A DNA stretch of 64,000 nt from Litsea cubeba (taxonomy: Eukaryota > Streptophyta > Magnoliopsida > Laurales > Lauraceae). The translations under genes and the position numbers were made by a program. The number at the start of each line of letters is the position of its first letter. Within the stretch, counting starts at the first letter, position 1. Of this stretch, positions 43,141 to 53,342 are shown piece by piece. The stretch lies in contig CM022951.1 in NCBI GenBank assembly GCA_012931725.1, forward strand, positions 25,640,752 to 25,704,751. The letters run 5' to 3'. Below the pieces are notes generated by a model. The model was not told where the DNA came from. It saw only the letters and a program-made list of their open reading frames with translations, and did not search any database.

Positions 43141-44320
43141 CTAATCCATTTGCTGCCGATTGTATGGAGTCGAAGGACAGCTTTGGATTTTGTATTTATC
43201 GCAGAACCTGTAGAATCGATGAACCCGGAATTGTGGTCCGTTATCATGGACGAATCTTTTGGGTATGCCGAAACGACAAATGATGTTGGTGCGCAAGAAC
43301 TGAAGGACGGATGAGGTCTTTATTTCATTGAGCGCAAATGCTTCTGACCACTTAGAGAAATAATCCGTAGCGGCGAAGATGAAGCGATGACCTTTGCTCG
43401 AAGGGGGAGAAATAGGACCTATGATGTCCATACCCCAGGCTTCGAAAGGCCATGAAATCGCTGTAGGATGTAGCCATTCTGGAGGCATGTGAATGTAATC
43501 TCCATGAACTTGGCATTGTTGGCAGCGCTTAGAAAATTGCATTGCGTCAGCTACCATGGTAGGCCAGTAATAACCTAACCTTTTTATCTGATCATAGAGC
43601 TTGGGACTAGCCTGATGAGCTCCGCAAAGACCAGCATGAACTTCTTTGAGTGTTTCTTCAGCCTCTTGTTGTGACAAGCATCGTAGAAGTACTCCGTTGA
43701 AGGACTTCCTGTAAAGGATTTTTGAAGGAATATCCAAATGAAAGCTTGGGGTTCGCCTTTGGATGCTTACCCATTCTTTTGGATCTTCAGGTAGGATTCC
43801 AAACATAATGTAATCAATGAACGGATCCCTCCAGTCGCCGATTGAAGTTTGAAGGATTGAAATTCGACTTCCAACCACTTGGTGGCATTCAGCAACTGCT
43901 TGGTGTGTGTTAAGAGGAGGAAGGATTCTTCTTTCGCACACTGCGATTTGCATGTTTTCCCCTTCTTGGATTGCCATAGATGCGGCGAGTCCAGCCAGGG
44001 CATCTGCACGTATTGTTTCACCCCTACGAATGTGGGTGATGTGACAGATGTCAAACTTTTGCAGAAGCGATTGTGCCTTGTTGTAGTAAGGCAGCAGATC
44101 AGGCTTCCTGACTTCAAATTTCTGATTCATCTGGTTGACGATCAGTTGAGAGTCTACAAAGACTTCCAGCACGGTGATATCGGATTCGATGGCGAGTTCC
44201 AATCCTAGGATCAGAGCTTGATATTCAACTGCATTGTTTGTGCATGGTTCCAGTAGCGAGAAAGCATGTGGAATCATGTATTTGTCGGGTCTAACAAAGA
44301 GGATGCCAACTCTTGAGATC
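43141..44320 (-). pseudogene. Second RNase H and integrase core (copy C)
   Basis: One frame (44277-43141) holds the second RNase H (TNNAVEYQALILGLELA, FVDSQLIVNQM, RADALAGLAA), the integrase zinc-binding domain with CQQCQVHGD, and the core with GMDIIGP and HDNGPQF. One G lost near 43160 (gccgatt for gccggatt) shifts the frame just before the catalytic Glu. The upstream TAG matches that in copy A. Confidence 0.85.
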
Positions 44321-45679
44321 AGCTATCTTTTTTCATTTGTCCTAGTTGCACCGTCAAAGTACATGTCCCAGGAAGTATTTTGTGAGAAAGTCTCCACATT
44401 GTAGACTGGTTCGTCTGGGAGATCATCTCTGAGTGGAGAATCTTTAGGCAATGGAAGCTCTGCGAGAAAGTCCGCTTAGAGCTTGCCCTTTGATCGCCTT
44501 TTGCGGTACATACCTGATATCAAATTATGACAGAAGGATGGACCATTTTGCCTGTCGGGCATTGACAGAACCTGCTTTTGTGACAAGGACCTTCAAGAGG
44601 TTGACCCTTGAGACCAGGTAGACTGTGTTGGAAAGCAAGTAGTGACGCAGCTTTTGTATGGCGAACATCACTGCAAGACATTCTTTTTCGACTGGAGAGT
44701 AGCGATGCTCTGCACCTACTAGCATGCGGCAGAGGTAGTATAGAGCAGCTTCTTTTCTTTCATCATTTTCTTGTGCAAGCAGAGCTCCCAGAGAGTGATC
44801 AAGGGCTCTTGTGTACAAGATGAGTGGTTTTCCAGCGGTAGGAGCAGCTAACACTGGAGGTTTGGTCGGGTATGACTTGATATCTTGGAACGCAGCTTCA
44901 CAGTCAGCATCCCAGACAAAGTTTGCACCTTTTTTCATCAACCGGGAGAATGGACGGCATTTCCCCGAAAGATTAGAGATGAACCGTCTGATGTAGGCCA
45001 ATCTCCCTTGAAGCCCTTTGAGTTCTCTCAAGGTTCTTGGAGAGGGCATTTCTAGAATGGTTTTGACTTTTATGGGGTCAAGCTCTATTCCAGCTTTCCG
45101 AACTAAGAATCCGAGGAACTTACCCGACGAGACGCCGAAGAAGCATTTCAAAGGATTCATTCGCAGTTTGTGTTTACGAAGTTGGAGGAAGACTTCTCGA
45201 AGGTCTTCGAGATGATCTTCCTTTCTTTTGCTTTTGACAGCAAGGTCATCAACGTAACATTCAACCATCTTGTGCTGCATATCTTGGAATATTTTCATCA
45301 TAGCCCTCTGATATGTGGCACCAGCATTTTTCAGACCAAATGGCATGACAGTGTAGTAATACACGCCAAATGGGGTCCGAAAGGATGTATGTTTTTCATC
45401 CTCAGGATGCATCTTTATCTGATTGTAGCCAGAGAAACCATCCATGAATATCATTCGCTCGAATCCACAGGTATTATCAATCATTACCTCTGGTATGGGG
45501 AGCGGAAATTCATCTTTAGGGCATGCGCCATTCAGGTCTCTATAGTCAATACAGACCCTGATCTGCCCGTTTTTCTTTGTCACGGGGACAATGTTGGCCA
45601 ACCAATCAGGATGTTGTTCCTCACGGATGAAGCCGACGCTTTTGAGTTTTTGAACTTCTTGTTCAATTTTATCCATCAC
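44321..45679 (-). pseudogene. Reverse transcriptase and first RNase H (copy C)
   Basis: The 45679-44525 frame carries a complete RT: VTKKNGQIRVCIDYRDLNG, MDGFSGYNQIKMHPED, MPFGLKNAGATYQRAM and YVDD (45245-45256), then thumb, connection and the first RNase H (LDHSLGALLAQ, HRYSPVEKECLA). A frameshift near 44476 (tccgcttagagc for tccgctagagc) breaks the link to the second RNase H. RT converts the genomic RNA to cDNA in the particle. This is the best-preserved Tat RT in the window. Confidence 0.88.
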
Positions 45680-46615
45680 ATCTGGACGGAATCTTCTTTG
45701 GCTTTACTTGACAGGCTTGATGTCTTCTTAAAGATTGAGTTTGTGGACTGCTATTTTGGGGTCTAAGCCAGTCATTTCAGCGTAAGACCATGCAAAGCAA
45801 TCAACGAACTCACGAAGAAGGGCGATATACTTGGGTAACTCATCATCCTTTATATTCTTGCTTATGAATACAGGACGTGGGTTATTTGGTGTTCCCAAGT
45901 CTATCTTTTGAACATGATCTTCTGTTAGAAGGTCCAAAGGTGGTTCCTCTACAATATTTTCGGAGGATTCCAGCCCAACGAAACCTTCTGGGGTTTCAAG
46001 GGCATTTCCAGACCAAGGTTTTGTTCCTTTCCACGGGTCTTCTTGATCGGCAATTTTCCCAAGGCTTGCGATGAGATGATCCCAATCGCCTGTTGAAACC
46101 GGGTCGAAGTAGGCTACTTCTTTTAGAGATGAGGGTTCTTCTGGGTCAGAAGACCACGTCTGTGCCATCGGACAACTCCTCTTCATTGTCTCAGAAATCA
46201 TACCAATTGAATGAGCTTCCTGAATCTTTGTCAGGTGATTCATCGAAAAGATATCCAGGGAGATCGATGTCTTCATGGACTTGAGATGTTGAGGCTTGGT
46301 CAGTAAATTGACTTTTAAGCCTTTGTGTCAACTATCTCAAAGGAGTGTCGGGATCGTACCCTAGCCCGTGTGAAGACTTTTCTACATAGCCGTAGAGTCT
46401 CCAATCTTCCAGCTGGCTTTTGGTCAAGACGGGCCCCAATGGCGTAAGAATACCGCGACCTTCTCCCAAACCGACTGGGTTTTGAGCTTCATAGCCCATT
46501 TTCTTCATAATAGCTTGTGCCACAGAACTATATAAGGATAGTTGAGGTCTACCTTCATTTTGGAAAGATTCAAGCACGGAGTTTGATGAAGAAGCATCCG
46601 ATCTATGGAAGAAGA
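45680..46615 (-). pseudogene. G-patch and protease-to-RT linker (copy C)
   Basis: Frames 46634-46332 and 46276-45728 carry the G-patch (QAIMKKMGYEAQNPVGLGEG) and an acidic linker with VQKIDLGTPNNPRPVFIS. They are separated by small indels and a stop. The copia insertion is directly upstream at 46616. Confidence 0.82.
46611..46615. repeat. Target-site duplication gaaga (left copy) of the copia element
   Basis: gaaga at 46611-46615 is repeated at 53338-53342. Copy B has the uninterrupted site (ggaagaagatcggc near 25575). Confidence 0.92.
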
Positions 46616-46841
46616 TGTTAGATCTCGTGATCACTGAGAGGGGGGGGTGAATCAGTGATCTCTTTTAAACAGGTCCTTGCTAACAACAATTCAAATCAAA
46701 CCACACAATTGACACCAGATTTTACGTGGTTCACCAAAAGGCTACGTCCACGGTTCAATCCCGTCCGAACAACAATCCGGTACAGGTCTGAATCTTATTT
46801 AGTCGCACCAACGACAAAGAGCACCAACCCTTAAATTCAGA

Positions 46842-46955
46842 TAGCACCAACTATCTAGGAAGCACCGACTCCCTTAGGTTTCAGATAGCACCAACTATCT
46901 AGGAAGCACCGACTCCCTTAGGTTTCAGATAGCACCAACTATCTAGGAAGCTACA
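46842..46955. repeat. Tandem repeat inside copia LTR
   Basis: About two and a half copies of a 57-bp unit (agatagcaccaactatctagg ... actcccttaggttt split across units). Within each unit agatag and ctatct form an inverted repeat. Confidence 0.85.
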
Positions 46956-47469
46956 ACTCCCTTTACAATTTGTCTGCACCCACAGACAGGATCACCAAAC
47001 CCCAAAACACCAAGCACCAACTTGATGATTACAGCAAAGAAGATAAACTGATCTACAGCCCTTTCCCCTCTACAATTCTCTCTCTCTCAATCCCTTACAA
47101 ATAGAAATCTAAAGCATAAAAGAGAGACTTATCTTATGAACGAAAATACCATCTTCATGAGGCTTCAAATTCGTCCACACTTGCTGTAGAAAACGTCAGC
47201 ACATCAGCACAACAGCACCACAACAGCAACACAGCCACAACACTCTATTCTCTCCAAACTCTCTCTTTTTCTCTCTTCTTTCTCTCTTTCTGTTGTGTCT
47301 TTTCTTGGTGTTTATGAACGACCCAAGCATGCCTTTATATAGGTTTTAGTAACCCCTAATTGTGTTTAAAACGGGCTACAATTCGTTTAGAAAGAGTCCC
47401 AAACGAAATACAAAAAGTTCCTGAATTTTCGTGCAAGTCTTCTGTTTCTGCGCAACTCTGATTCCGTGC

Positions 47470-47666
47470 TCGGTCGACATCATGCTTTGCTCGGTCGACA
47501 TCATACACTATCTGGAAATAGTCACTTATCGAGCTCGGTCGACATCCTGAGGGCTCGGTCGACCGAAGACACACTGTGTCACGAAAATAACTGAGAGCTA
47601 CCAAAATCTGTTTTCTGCAGGTTTCTTCTTGCTCGGTCGACCGCATGAAGAGCCCGGTCGACCGCG
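47470..47666. repeat. GGTCGAC palindrome cluster in copia LTR
   Basis: Repeated gctcggtcgac motifs, the later ones extended to the palindrome cggtcgaccg. It lies upstream of the TATA box in minus-strand terms (in U3). Multi-copy palindromes in LTRs are known for Sireviruses. Confidence 0.85.
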
Positions 47667-47858
47667 TGCTCTGCTTCAGGAATGCTGAATTCCTGAACTG
47701 TGTCAACTCTTATTTTTCTTTTTAAGCTCTATCAATTCCACTCTTTCAACACATGATTGAGACATAGTGTTGACAATAATTCCAATACAATTTGATGCTT
47801 GAGACACCAAACACACCAATGCTTCAAGATTCAACTCAATGCATCTCAAATTCCAACA

Positions 47859-48236
47859 ATCTCCCCCTTTGGAATTGTTGGCAACACTTGGAACTTCAAC
47901 ACAGACACTTGGAACATGTTGACATCATAGAGCCTTTTTAGAACAATAAACTCCCCTTGGATCATGATCTTCTCATTCACTATCTTGATACCAATTTTCA
48001 TTCCAATCTTCCATCTTCTTAGCATAAGACTAACTTCACCATGCATATAGTCTTTCCTTGCATAATCTTCTCAGCATAACTTGATACCAATCTCCAGATA
48101 ACCTTCTCAAGATGACATGCATATCAACCTTTCCATGCATAATCTTCTCCCCCTTTGACAATAATTCCAAAGGGACCAATCTAGGAGCAAATAAGATATT
48201 CAACGAAGTCATTGCTCCCCCTTTCTGGCACATCTC
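47859..48236 (-). promoter_or_regulatory. Multiple polypurine tracts upstream of copia 3' LTR
   Basis: Read on the minus strand, AAAGGGGGAGA-type tracts occur at 47859-47870 (adjacent to the LTR, the likely functional one), about 47951-47958, 48146-48157 and 48214-48226. Repeated PPTs in this position are characteristic of Sireviruses. The stretch is otherwise non-coding. Confidence 0.8.
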
Positions 48237-51200
48237 CTAAGGTGTAGGAGAGTGAGTAACTCCTAATTTCTTTCGGAGATACTCGAAGACTTCCTTTGGC
48301 AAAGGTTTTGTGAAGATATCAGCCACTTGCTCAGTAGTAGGAACGTATTCCAACTTTACCTCACCATCTGCAACTTTATCCTTGAGAAAGTGATAGCGGA
48401 TTGCAACATGCTTAGTCCTTGAATGCTGAACTGGATTCTTGGAGATATGAATTGCGCTAGTGTTATCACAGAGGATCGGCGTAGGATCTGTTGTTGGAAC
48501 TCCTAAATCAGAGAGCATTTGCCGCATCCATAACACTTGCGTACAACAAGTTGCCGCTGCAATATATTCTGCTTCCGCTGTCGAAAGTGAGACGGAGTCT
48601 TGCTTCTTGCTGTGCCAAGCTACCAATCTATCACCAAGATAGAATGCACCACCACTTGTACTCTTGCGATCATCTACGCAACCAGCCCAATCGGCGTCTG
48701 AGTATGCGACAAGAGTAAAGGATTTACCTTTAGGATACCATATTCCAAGCTCCATAGTACCTTTTAGATATCGAAATATCCTTTTCACTGCTGTAAGGTG
48801 CGTCTCAGTTGGTGATGCTTGAAATCGAGCCACCATACATACTGCTTGTAGAAGATCTGGTCTTGTAGCAGTCAAGTAAAGCAAGCTTCCTATCATAGAA
48901 CGATAGGTGGTGTGATCAACGGACGAAGCCTTATCATCTTTGCTAAGTTTCGTGTTCGTTGTCATTGGCGTGCTCACGGGCTTGCTGTCTTCCATGTTAA
49001 AACGCTTCAGCATTTCCTTTATATATTTCATCTGAGATATAAAAATACCATTTTTCAGCTGCTGAACTTGTAATCCTAGGAAGAACTTTAGCTCTCCAAG
49101 CATAGACATCTCAAATTCTTTCGTCATATCTTCAGCAAAAATCCTGCACATATTCTCATCATTGCCTCCAAATATTATGTCATCAACATAAACAATAACC
49201 ACCAGCTGTTTGCTTGAATCAGATTTGACATACAGATTGCTATCAACTAGTCCTTTTCCAAAACCAATCTTGCGAAGATAAAGATCCAGCCTTGCATACC
49301 ATGCCCTTGGCGCCTGTTTCAGTCCATATAGAGCCTTCTTCAGCTTGCAAACTAAGTCTGAATTTTTGCTAATTAGAAAGCCATCAGGTTGCTCAATGTA
49401 GACCTCTTCTTCAAGTAAACCATTCAAGAAAGCTGACTTAACATCCATCTGAAATACCTTGAAGGTTTTATAGGCAGCCAATGCAAGAAACATACGAATG
49501 GCTTCCAGACGAGCCACCGGTGCAAAGGTCTCTTCAAAATCTATGCCTTCAACTTGTGCATAGCCTTTACAAACCAACCTTGCCTTGTTTCGTATGACCT
49601 GACCATCTTCATTCAGCTTGTTCCGAAAGACCCATTTTGTACCAATCACATTCTTATCAGTAGGTCTAGGGACTAGTTCCCATGTGGAGTTTTTCTCAAT
49701 CTGCTCCAACTCCTCATGCATAGCTTTTAACCAGCTTTCATCTAGACTAGCTTCAGCTACTGTCTTGGGCTCAATGGTGGACACAAGTGAGTAATTGCTA
49801 ACTACACTTTGTCTAGTTTTTACACCGGCCTCAGGATCTCCAATGATTTGATCCTTAGGGTGTTGCTCTACCCAAGTACTTTTCTTTCTAGGAGAAGTAT
49901 CCTCTGAATCATCTTTTGCCTTTTCAGAATCAGGTTCAGCCACTTCATCATCAATCTCACTCGAGTCCTCATACACTGGACTGTCATTATGAGTTACCTT
50001 CTTTGACTCATGGTTTTCATCAATTCTAACATCAGCACTTTCAATAATTTTTCTGGTCCTTTTGTTAAGGCATCTGTAAGCTTTACTAGAGGATGAGTAA
50101 CCCAGAAAAATACCTTCATCGGCTCTTTCTTCAAATTTGCCCGGATTTTGTTCGAGCCGCTTGATGTAACACTTGCTACCGAAGACTCTGAAGTGCTTGA
50201 CTGTAGCTTTTCTTCCAAACCATAGCTCATAAGGTGTTTTATCTTCATGTGGCCTGATCAAGCAACGATTCTGAATATAAACAGCCGTATGAATCGCCTC
50301 TTTCCAATACTTATCAGCCATCTTACTTTCAACCAGCATGGTGCGTGCCATTTCTTGCACAGTGCGGTTCTTGCGCTCAACAACTCCATTCTGCTGTGGA
50401 GTTCTAGGGGCTGAGTATTGTCTTTGGATGCCATGATGTTCACAATACTTAGTGAATTCATCAGATGTGAATTCGCCTCCACGATCAGACCTTAGCGTCT
50501 TGATCTGCTTCCCTAGCATGTTTTCAACCTGTGCTTTAAACACTTTGAACCGATCAAGTGCTTGATGTTTATGCTTAAGAAATAATACCCATGTCATGCG
50601 AGTAAAATCATCAATGCAAAGCATAAAATACTTATCTCCATTGGTGCTTTGAGTCCGCATCGGTCCACAGAGATCAGTGTGTACCAGCTCAAGAGGTTTC
50701 TTCGTATGATGCTCCTTCGTCTTGAACATTACCCTCGTTTGCTTTCCCTTTTGACAAGAGTCACAAATGGGGTTTGAAGGCTTTTCAACTGTAGCCATAC
50801 CTCTAACAGCCTTTGAATTGCAAATCTTTGACATGTTGCCAAAGCTTAGATGCCCAAGGCGTTTGTGCCACAACCAACTCTCTTCTGACCGACTCAATAA
50901 GCATGTCTTTTCAGCTCCATCTGACAAGGTGTAAAGATTTCCAGCTGTCCTTGACCCAGTAGCCACTGTTTTGCCGTTGCTACACTTCTTGATAGCAAAC
51001 CCATTCTTTGTAAAAACAATTTCGTGGCCCTTATCACAGATCTGGCTCACACTCAACAGATTGTGTCTCAATCCAGACACATATAAGACCTCTTCAGATC
51101 TGATCTTGTTTGCCATCAGCTGAACAACACCTTTTCCAACAATTTTGGCACCATCATTGTTACCAAACTTTACCGAACCACCTTCATAGTGCTGTAACTT

Positions 51201-53096
51201 GATGAATTTTTCTTTATCACCAGTCATATGACTCGAACAGCCACTATCAAGGACCCATGGTGCTGTCTTCTTTTGTGCATTGTAAGCGGTTTGCACAATG
51301 AGAGATTCCTTGCCTTTTTCTGCACTTTTCTTTGCCCTCCAAGTTTTGACTAACTTGGGTTTCTTTTCAACCTGAATTGGTTTAGCAGTAGGCAGCCTAC
51401 AATCCCTAGCCATGTGTTCAAAATTATGACACTTGTAGCACTCAATATTGTGGCTATTTAGGATTGAGAAAGGGTTCCTTCTCACAACTGGGCTGTTTCT
51501 CACATAGAATTTACAATCTGCCCTTCTATGTCCATACCTATTGCAATGATAACAATAGCCATAAAATTTGTATCTTTTATATGGCTGGTTAGGCTTCATG
51601 TCCTTTCTCACTTGAATGGGCTCTTTTCTAGGCAGTGTGGGCTTCACAGAATTGGAAGGTGTAGTAATTTGCTTTGCAAACACCGTCTCTACAGAAGGTG
51701 TAACCTTAGAAGATTCTCCATTCTCAAATCCTATTCCAAATCTGAAGTGAGGGGGTCTTTGAACTTTCAAAATTTCATTCAGCTTCAATGTACCATTGAT
51801 AGCTTGAAACTCCTTGAGCTTTTGTTTCATTTGCATATTTTCAGTCCTTGCTCCAAGGATTTCATTCTCAAGTTTCATCACTTCCTCAGTTTTGGTACAG
51901 ATTTGTATTTCTAGGACATCTACCATTCTTTTATACTCTTCTAATTCAGTTTTCAAAGCAATAACTGAAATTTCAGATTCATGAAGAAGTTTCAGATTTT
52001 TCTTACTTGATCTTCGCTCCTTGCTAAGCTCCTCAAGTGCAGCAATGAGCTCTTCTTCAAGATTCACTTCAGCCTCCTCTTCGTTTTCCAGCTCTTGCTC
52101 ATCGTCTTCTTCAATAGTAACCATGAAGAGTGCTTCAGTCGCCTCGACTGATTCATCATCGTCCGAAGATTCAGACGTGCTGTCATTATGCTGACTGATG
52201 AAGCTCTTTGCTTTGCCCTTCTCTCTGAAATTCTTCTTCCATTTACTCTTATCAACATAAGAGTCATTATCATTGTCTTCTTTCAGCGGGCACTTCGCAG
52301 CAAAGTGGCCAACACCGCCACAATTGAAGCATTTAAAGGGTAGCTTCCCTTTATACTTGCCATTGCTTCCTTTCTTCAGTCTTCTAATAAATTGAGCCTC
52401 AAGCTCATCATCATCAGAATCATGACCAGCAATCTCTTTTGCCTTTTTCTGAACTTTGAAGGCCGCTTCTCTATCCGATGAAGACGTCTTACCTATGCGC
52501 ATCTCATAGGCAGTGAGAGAACCATGCAGCTCATCCATTGAAAACTTGTTCAGATCTTTGGCTTCTTCTATGGCTGAGACTTTAGAATCAAACCGGGGAA
52601 GGAGAGATCTTAGAACCTTTTTGACGATGACTGGTTCTTTAATCTCCTCTCCTAGTCCACGAATGTCATTCGTGACTTCATTCACCCGTTGCATGTAAGA
52701 ATCAACATTCTCGTTATCCTCCATGCGAAGAGACTCAAATTGGGAGCGATGAGTTTGCAATTTCGCTTCTTTGATCTTCTCATCTCCTTCATGGATGCTT
52801 TTCAGCTTATCCCAGATTTCCTTGGCTGTCTTGCATGCTATAACTTTGATCAGCTCGCTGTCAACAAGGCCGCTAAAGAGTGCATTCTGCGCCTTAGAGT
52901 CGTTGTCTGCTAACTTCTTCGTTGCAGCATCAGTGGGTACAATGGCAGAATTGTAACTGACTCTGACAGTCTCCCAGACATCATAGCCAAGAGATTTGAT
53001 GAAGGCCTGCATTCTAATCTTCCAAAAGCTGTAATTAGAACCATCAAACAACGGTGCTTTCATATTCGCTGTGCTGGTTGCCATGTGATTTGACAA
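48237..53096 (-). CDS. Copia gag-pol polyprotein, 1619 residues, intact
   Basis: A single open frame in Ty1/copia order. Gag: N-terminal FDGSNYSFWKIRM, a CCHC zinc knuckle CFNCGGVGHFAAKC (residues 256-269), an acidic and coiled-coil section (about 320-440), then two further Cys/His knuckles (CYHCNRYGHRRADC near 522, CYKCHNFEHMARDC near 559). Protease: LDSGCSSHM with catalytic Asp at 617. Integrase: LWHKRLGHLS zinc region, then Asp 808, Asp 871 and Glu 907 (35-residue spacing) with RSDRGGEF. RT: KWVFRNKLNEDG, FQMDVKSAFLNG and YVDD at 1303-1306. RNase H: AYSDADWAG and LSTAEAEYIAA. It ends at TAG 48237-48239. No stop or frameshift, and all catalytic motifs are present, so it could encode a working product, but its own 5' LTR is damaged. 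No envelope-like frame follows. Confidence 0.95.
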   Translation of the reverse strand: MSNHMATSTANMKAPLFDGSNYSFWKIRMQAFIKSLGYDVWETVRVSYNSAIVPTDAATKKLADNDSKAQNALFSGLVDSELIKVIACKTAKEIWDKLKSIHEGDEKIKEAKLQTHRSQFESLRMEDNENVDSYMQRVNEVTNDIRGLGEEIKEPVIVKKVLRSLLPRFDSKVSAIEEAKDLNKFSMDELHGSLTAYEMRIGKTSSSDREAAFKVQKKAKEIAGHDSDDDELEAQFIRRLKKGSNGKYKGKLPFKCFNCGGVGHFAAKCPLKEDNDNDSYVDKSKWKKNFREKGKAKSFISQHNDSTSESSDDDESVEATEALFMVTIEEDDEQELENEEEAEVNLEEELIAALEELSKERRSSKKNLKLLHESEISVIALKTELEEYKRMVDVLEIQICTKTEEVMKLENEILGARTENMQMKQKLKEFQAINGTLKLNEILKVQRPPHFRFGIGFENGESSKVTPSVETVFAKQITTPSNSVKPTLPRKEPIQVRKDMKPNQPYKRYKFYGYCYHCNRYGHRRADCKFYVRNSPVVRRNPFSILNSHNIECYKCHNFEHMARDCRLPTAKPIQVEKKPKLVKTWRAKKSAEKGKESLIVQTAYNAQKKTAPWVLDSGCSSHMTGDKEKFIKLQHYEGGSVKFGNNDGAKIVGKGVVQLMANKIRSEEVLYVSGLRHNLLSVSQICDKGHEIVFTKNGFAIKKCSNGKTVATGSRTAGNLYTLSDGAEKTCLLSRSEESWLWHKRLGHLSFGNMSKICNSKAVRGMATVEKPSNPICDSCQKGKQTRVMFKTKEHHTKKPLELVHTDLCGPMRTQSTNGDKYFMLCIDDFTRMTWVLFLKHKHQALDRFKVFKAQVENMLGKQIKTLRSDRGGEFTSDEFTKYCEHHGIQRQYSAPRTPQQNGVVERKNRTVQEMARTMLVESKMADKYWKEAIHTAVYIQNRCLIRPHEDKTPYELWFGRKATVKHFRVFGSKCYIKRLEQNPGKFEERADEGIFLGYSSSSKAYRCLNKRTRKIIESADVRIDENHESKKVTHNDSPVYEDSSEIDDEVAEPDSEKAKDDSEDTSPRKKSTWVEQHPKDQIIGDPEAGVKTRQSVVSNYSLVSTIEPKTVAEASLDESWLKAMHEELEQIEKNSTWELVPRPTDKNVIGTKWVFRNKLNEDGQVIRNKARLVCKGYAQVEGIDFEETFAPVARLEAIRMFLALAAYKTFKVFQMDVKSAFLNGLLEEEVYIEQPDGFLISKNSDLVCKLKKALYGLKQAPRAWYARLDLYLRKIGFGKGLVDSNLYVKSDSSKQLVVIVYVDDIIFGGNDENMCRIFAEDMTKEFEMSMLGELKFFLGLQVQQLKNGIFISQMKYIKEMLKRFNMEDSKPVSTPMTTNTKLSKDDKASSVDHTTYRSMIGSLLYLTATRPDLLQAVCMVARFQASPTETHLTAVKRIFRYLKGTMELGIWYPKGKSFTLVAYSDADWAGCVDDRKSTSGGAFYLGDRLVAWHSKKQDSVSLSTAEAEYIAAATCCTQVLWMRQMLSDLGVPTTDPTPILCDNTSAIHISKNPVQHSRTKHVAIRYHFLKDKVADGEVKLEYVPTTEQVADIFTKPLPKEVFEYLRKKLGVTHSPTP

Positions 53097-53138
53097 AGAT
53101 CACCCTTAGCGTGTTAAGCTTATCAAGGGAAACCTTAC

Positions 53139-53150
53139 GCTCTGATACCA
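53139..53150 (-). promoter_or_regulatory. Copia primer-binding site (initiator Met tRNA)
   Basis: Minus strand TGGTATCAGAGC, two bases inside the 5' LTR. This is the standard plant copia PBS complementary to initiator methionine tRNA. Only about 55 nt separate the LTR from the gag ATG. Confidence 0.92.
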
Positions 53151-53152
53151 AT

Positions 53153-53337
53153 TGTTAGATCTCGTGATCACTGAGAGGGGGGGGTGAATCAGTGATCTCT
53201 TTTAAACAGGTCCTTGCTAACAACAATTCAAATCAAACCACACAATTGACACCAATAATTCCAATACAATTTGATGCTTGAGACACCAAACACACCAATG
53301 CTTCAAGATTCAACTCAATGCATCTCAAATTCCAACA
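53153..53337 (-). repeat. Copia 5' LTR with 1058-bp internal deletion (185 bp left)
   Basis: The first ~102 and last ~83 bp (plus-strand order) match the 3' LTR. Everything corresponding to about 46718-47775 is gone, including the TATA box, the tandem repeat and all palindromes. The join shows 2 bp of shared sequence (ca). Confidence 0.93.
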
Positions 53338-53342
53338 GAAGA

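Larger units (their letters stand above)
46616..47858 (-). repeat. Copia 3' LTR (1243 bp)
   Basis: Begins tgttagatctcgtgatcac and ends attccaaca on the plus strand. It contains three tandem ~57-bp units with agcaccaactatctagg (46842-46952), a minus-strand TATA box (TATATAAAGG, 47333-47342) and six GGTCGAC sites, three of them GGTCGACCG palindromes (47470-47666). Confidence 0.93.
46616..53337 (-). mobile_element. Sirevirus-like Ty1/copia retrotransposon (6.7 kb), complete coding region
   Basis: Bounded by LTRs, with a 5-bp duplication. In minus-strand order: a short deleted 5' LTR (53153-53337), an initiator-Met PBS, one gag-pol frame, several polypurine tracts and a full 3' LTR (46616-47858). 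Long gag with coiled coil, multiple PPTs and LTR palindromes point to the Sirevirus (SIRE) lineage. Inserted in copy C between protease and G-patch. Confidence 0.93.
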
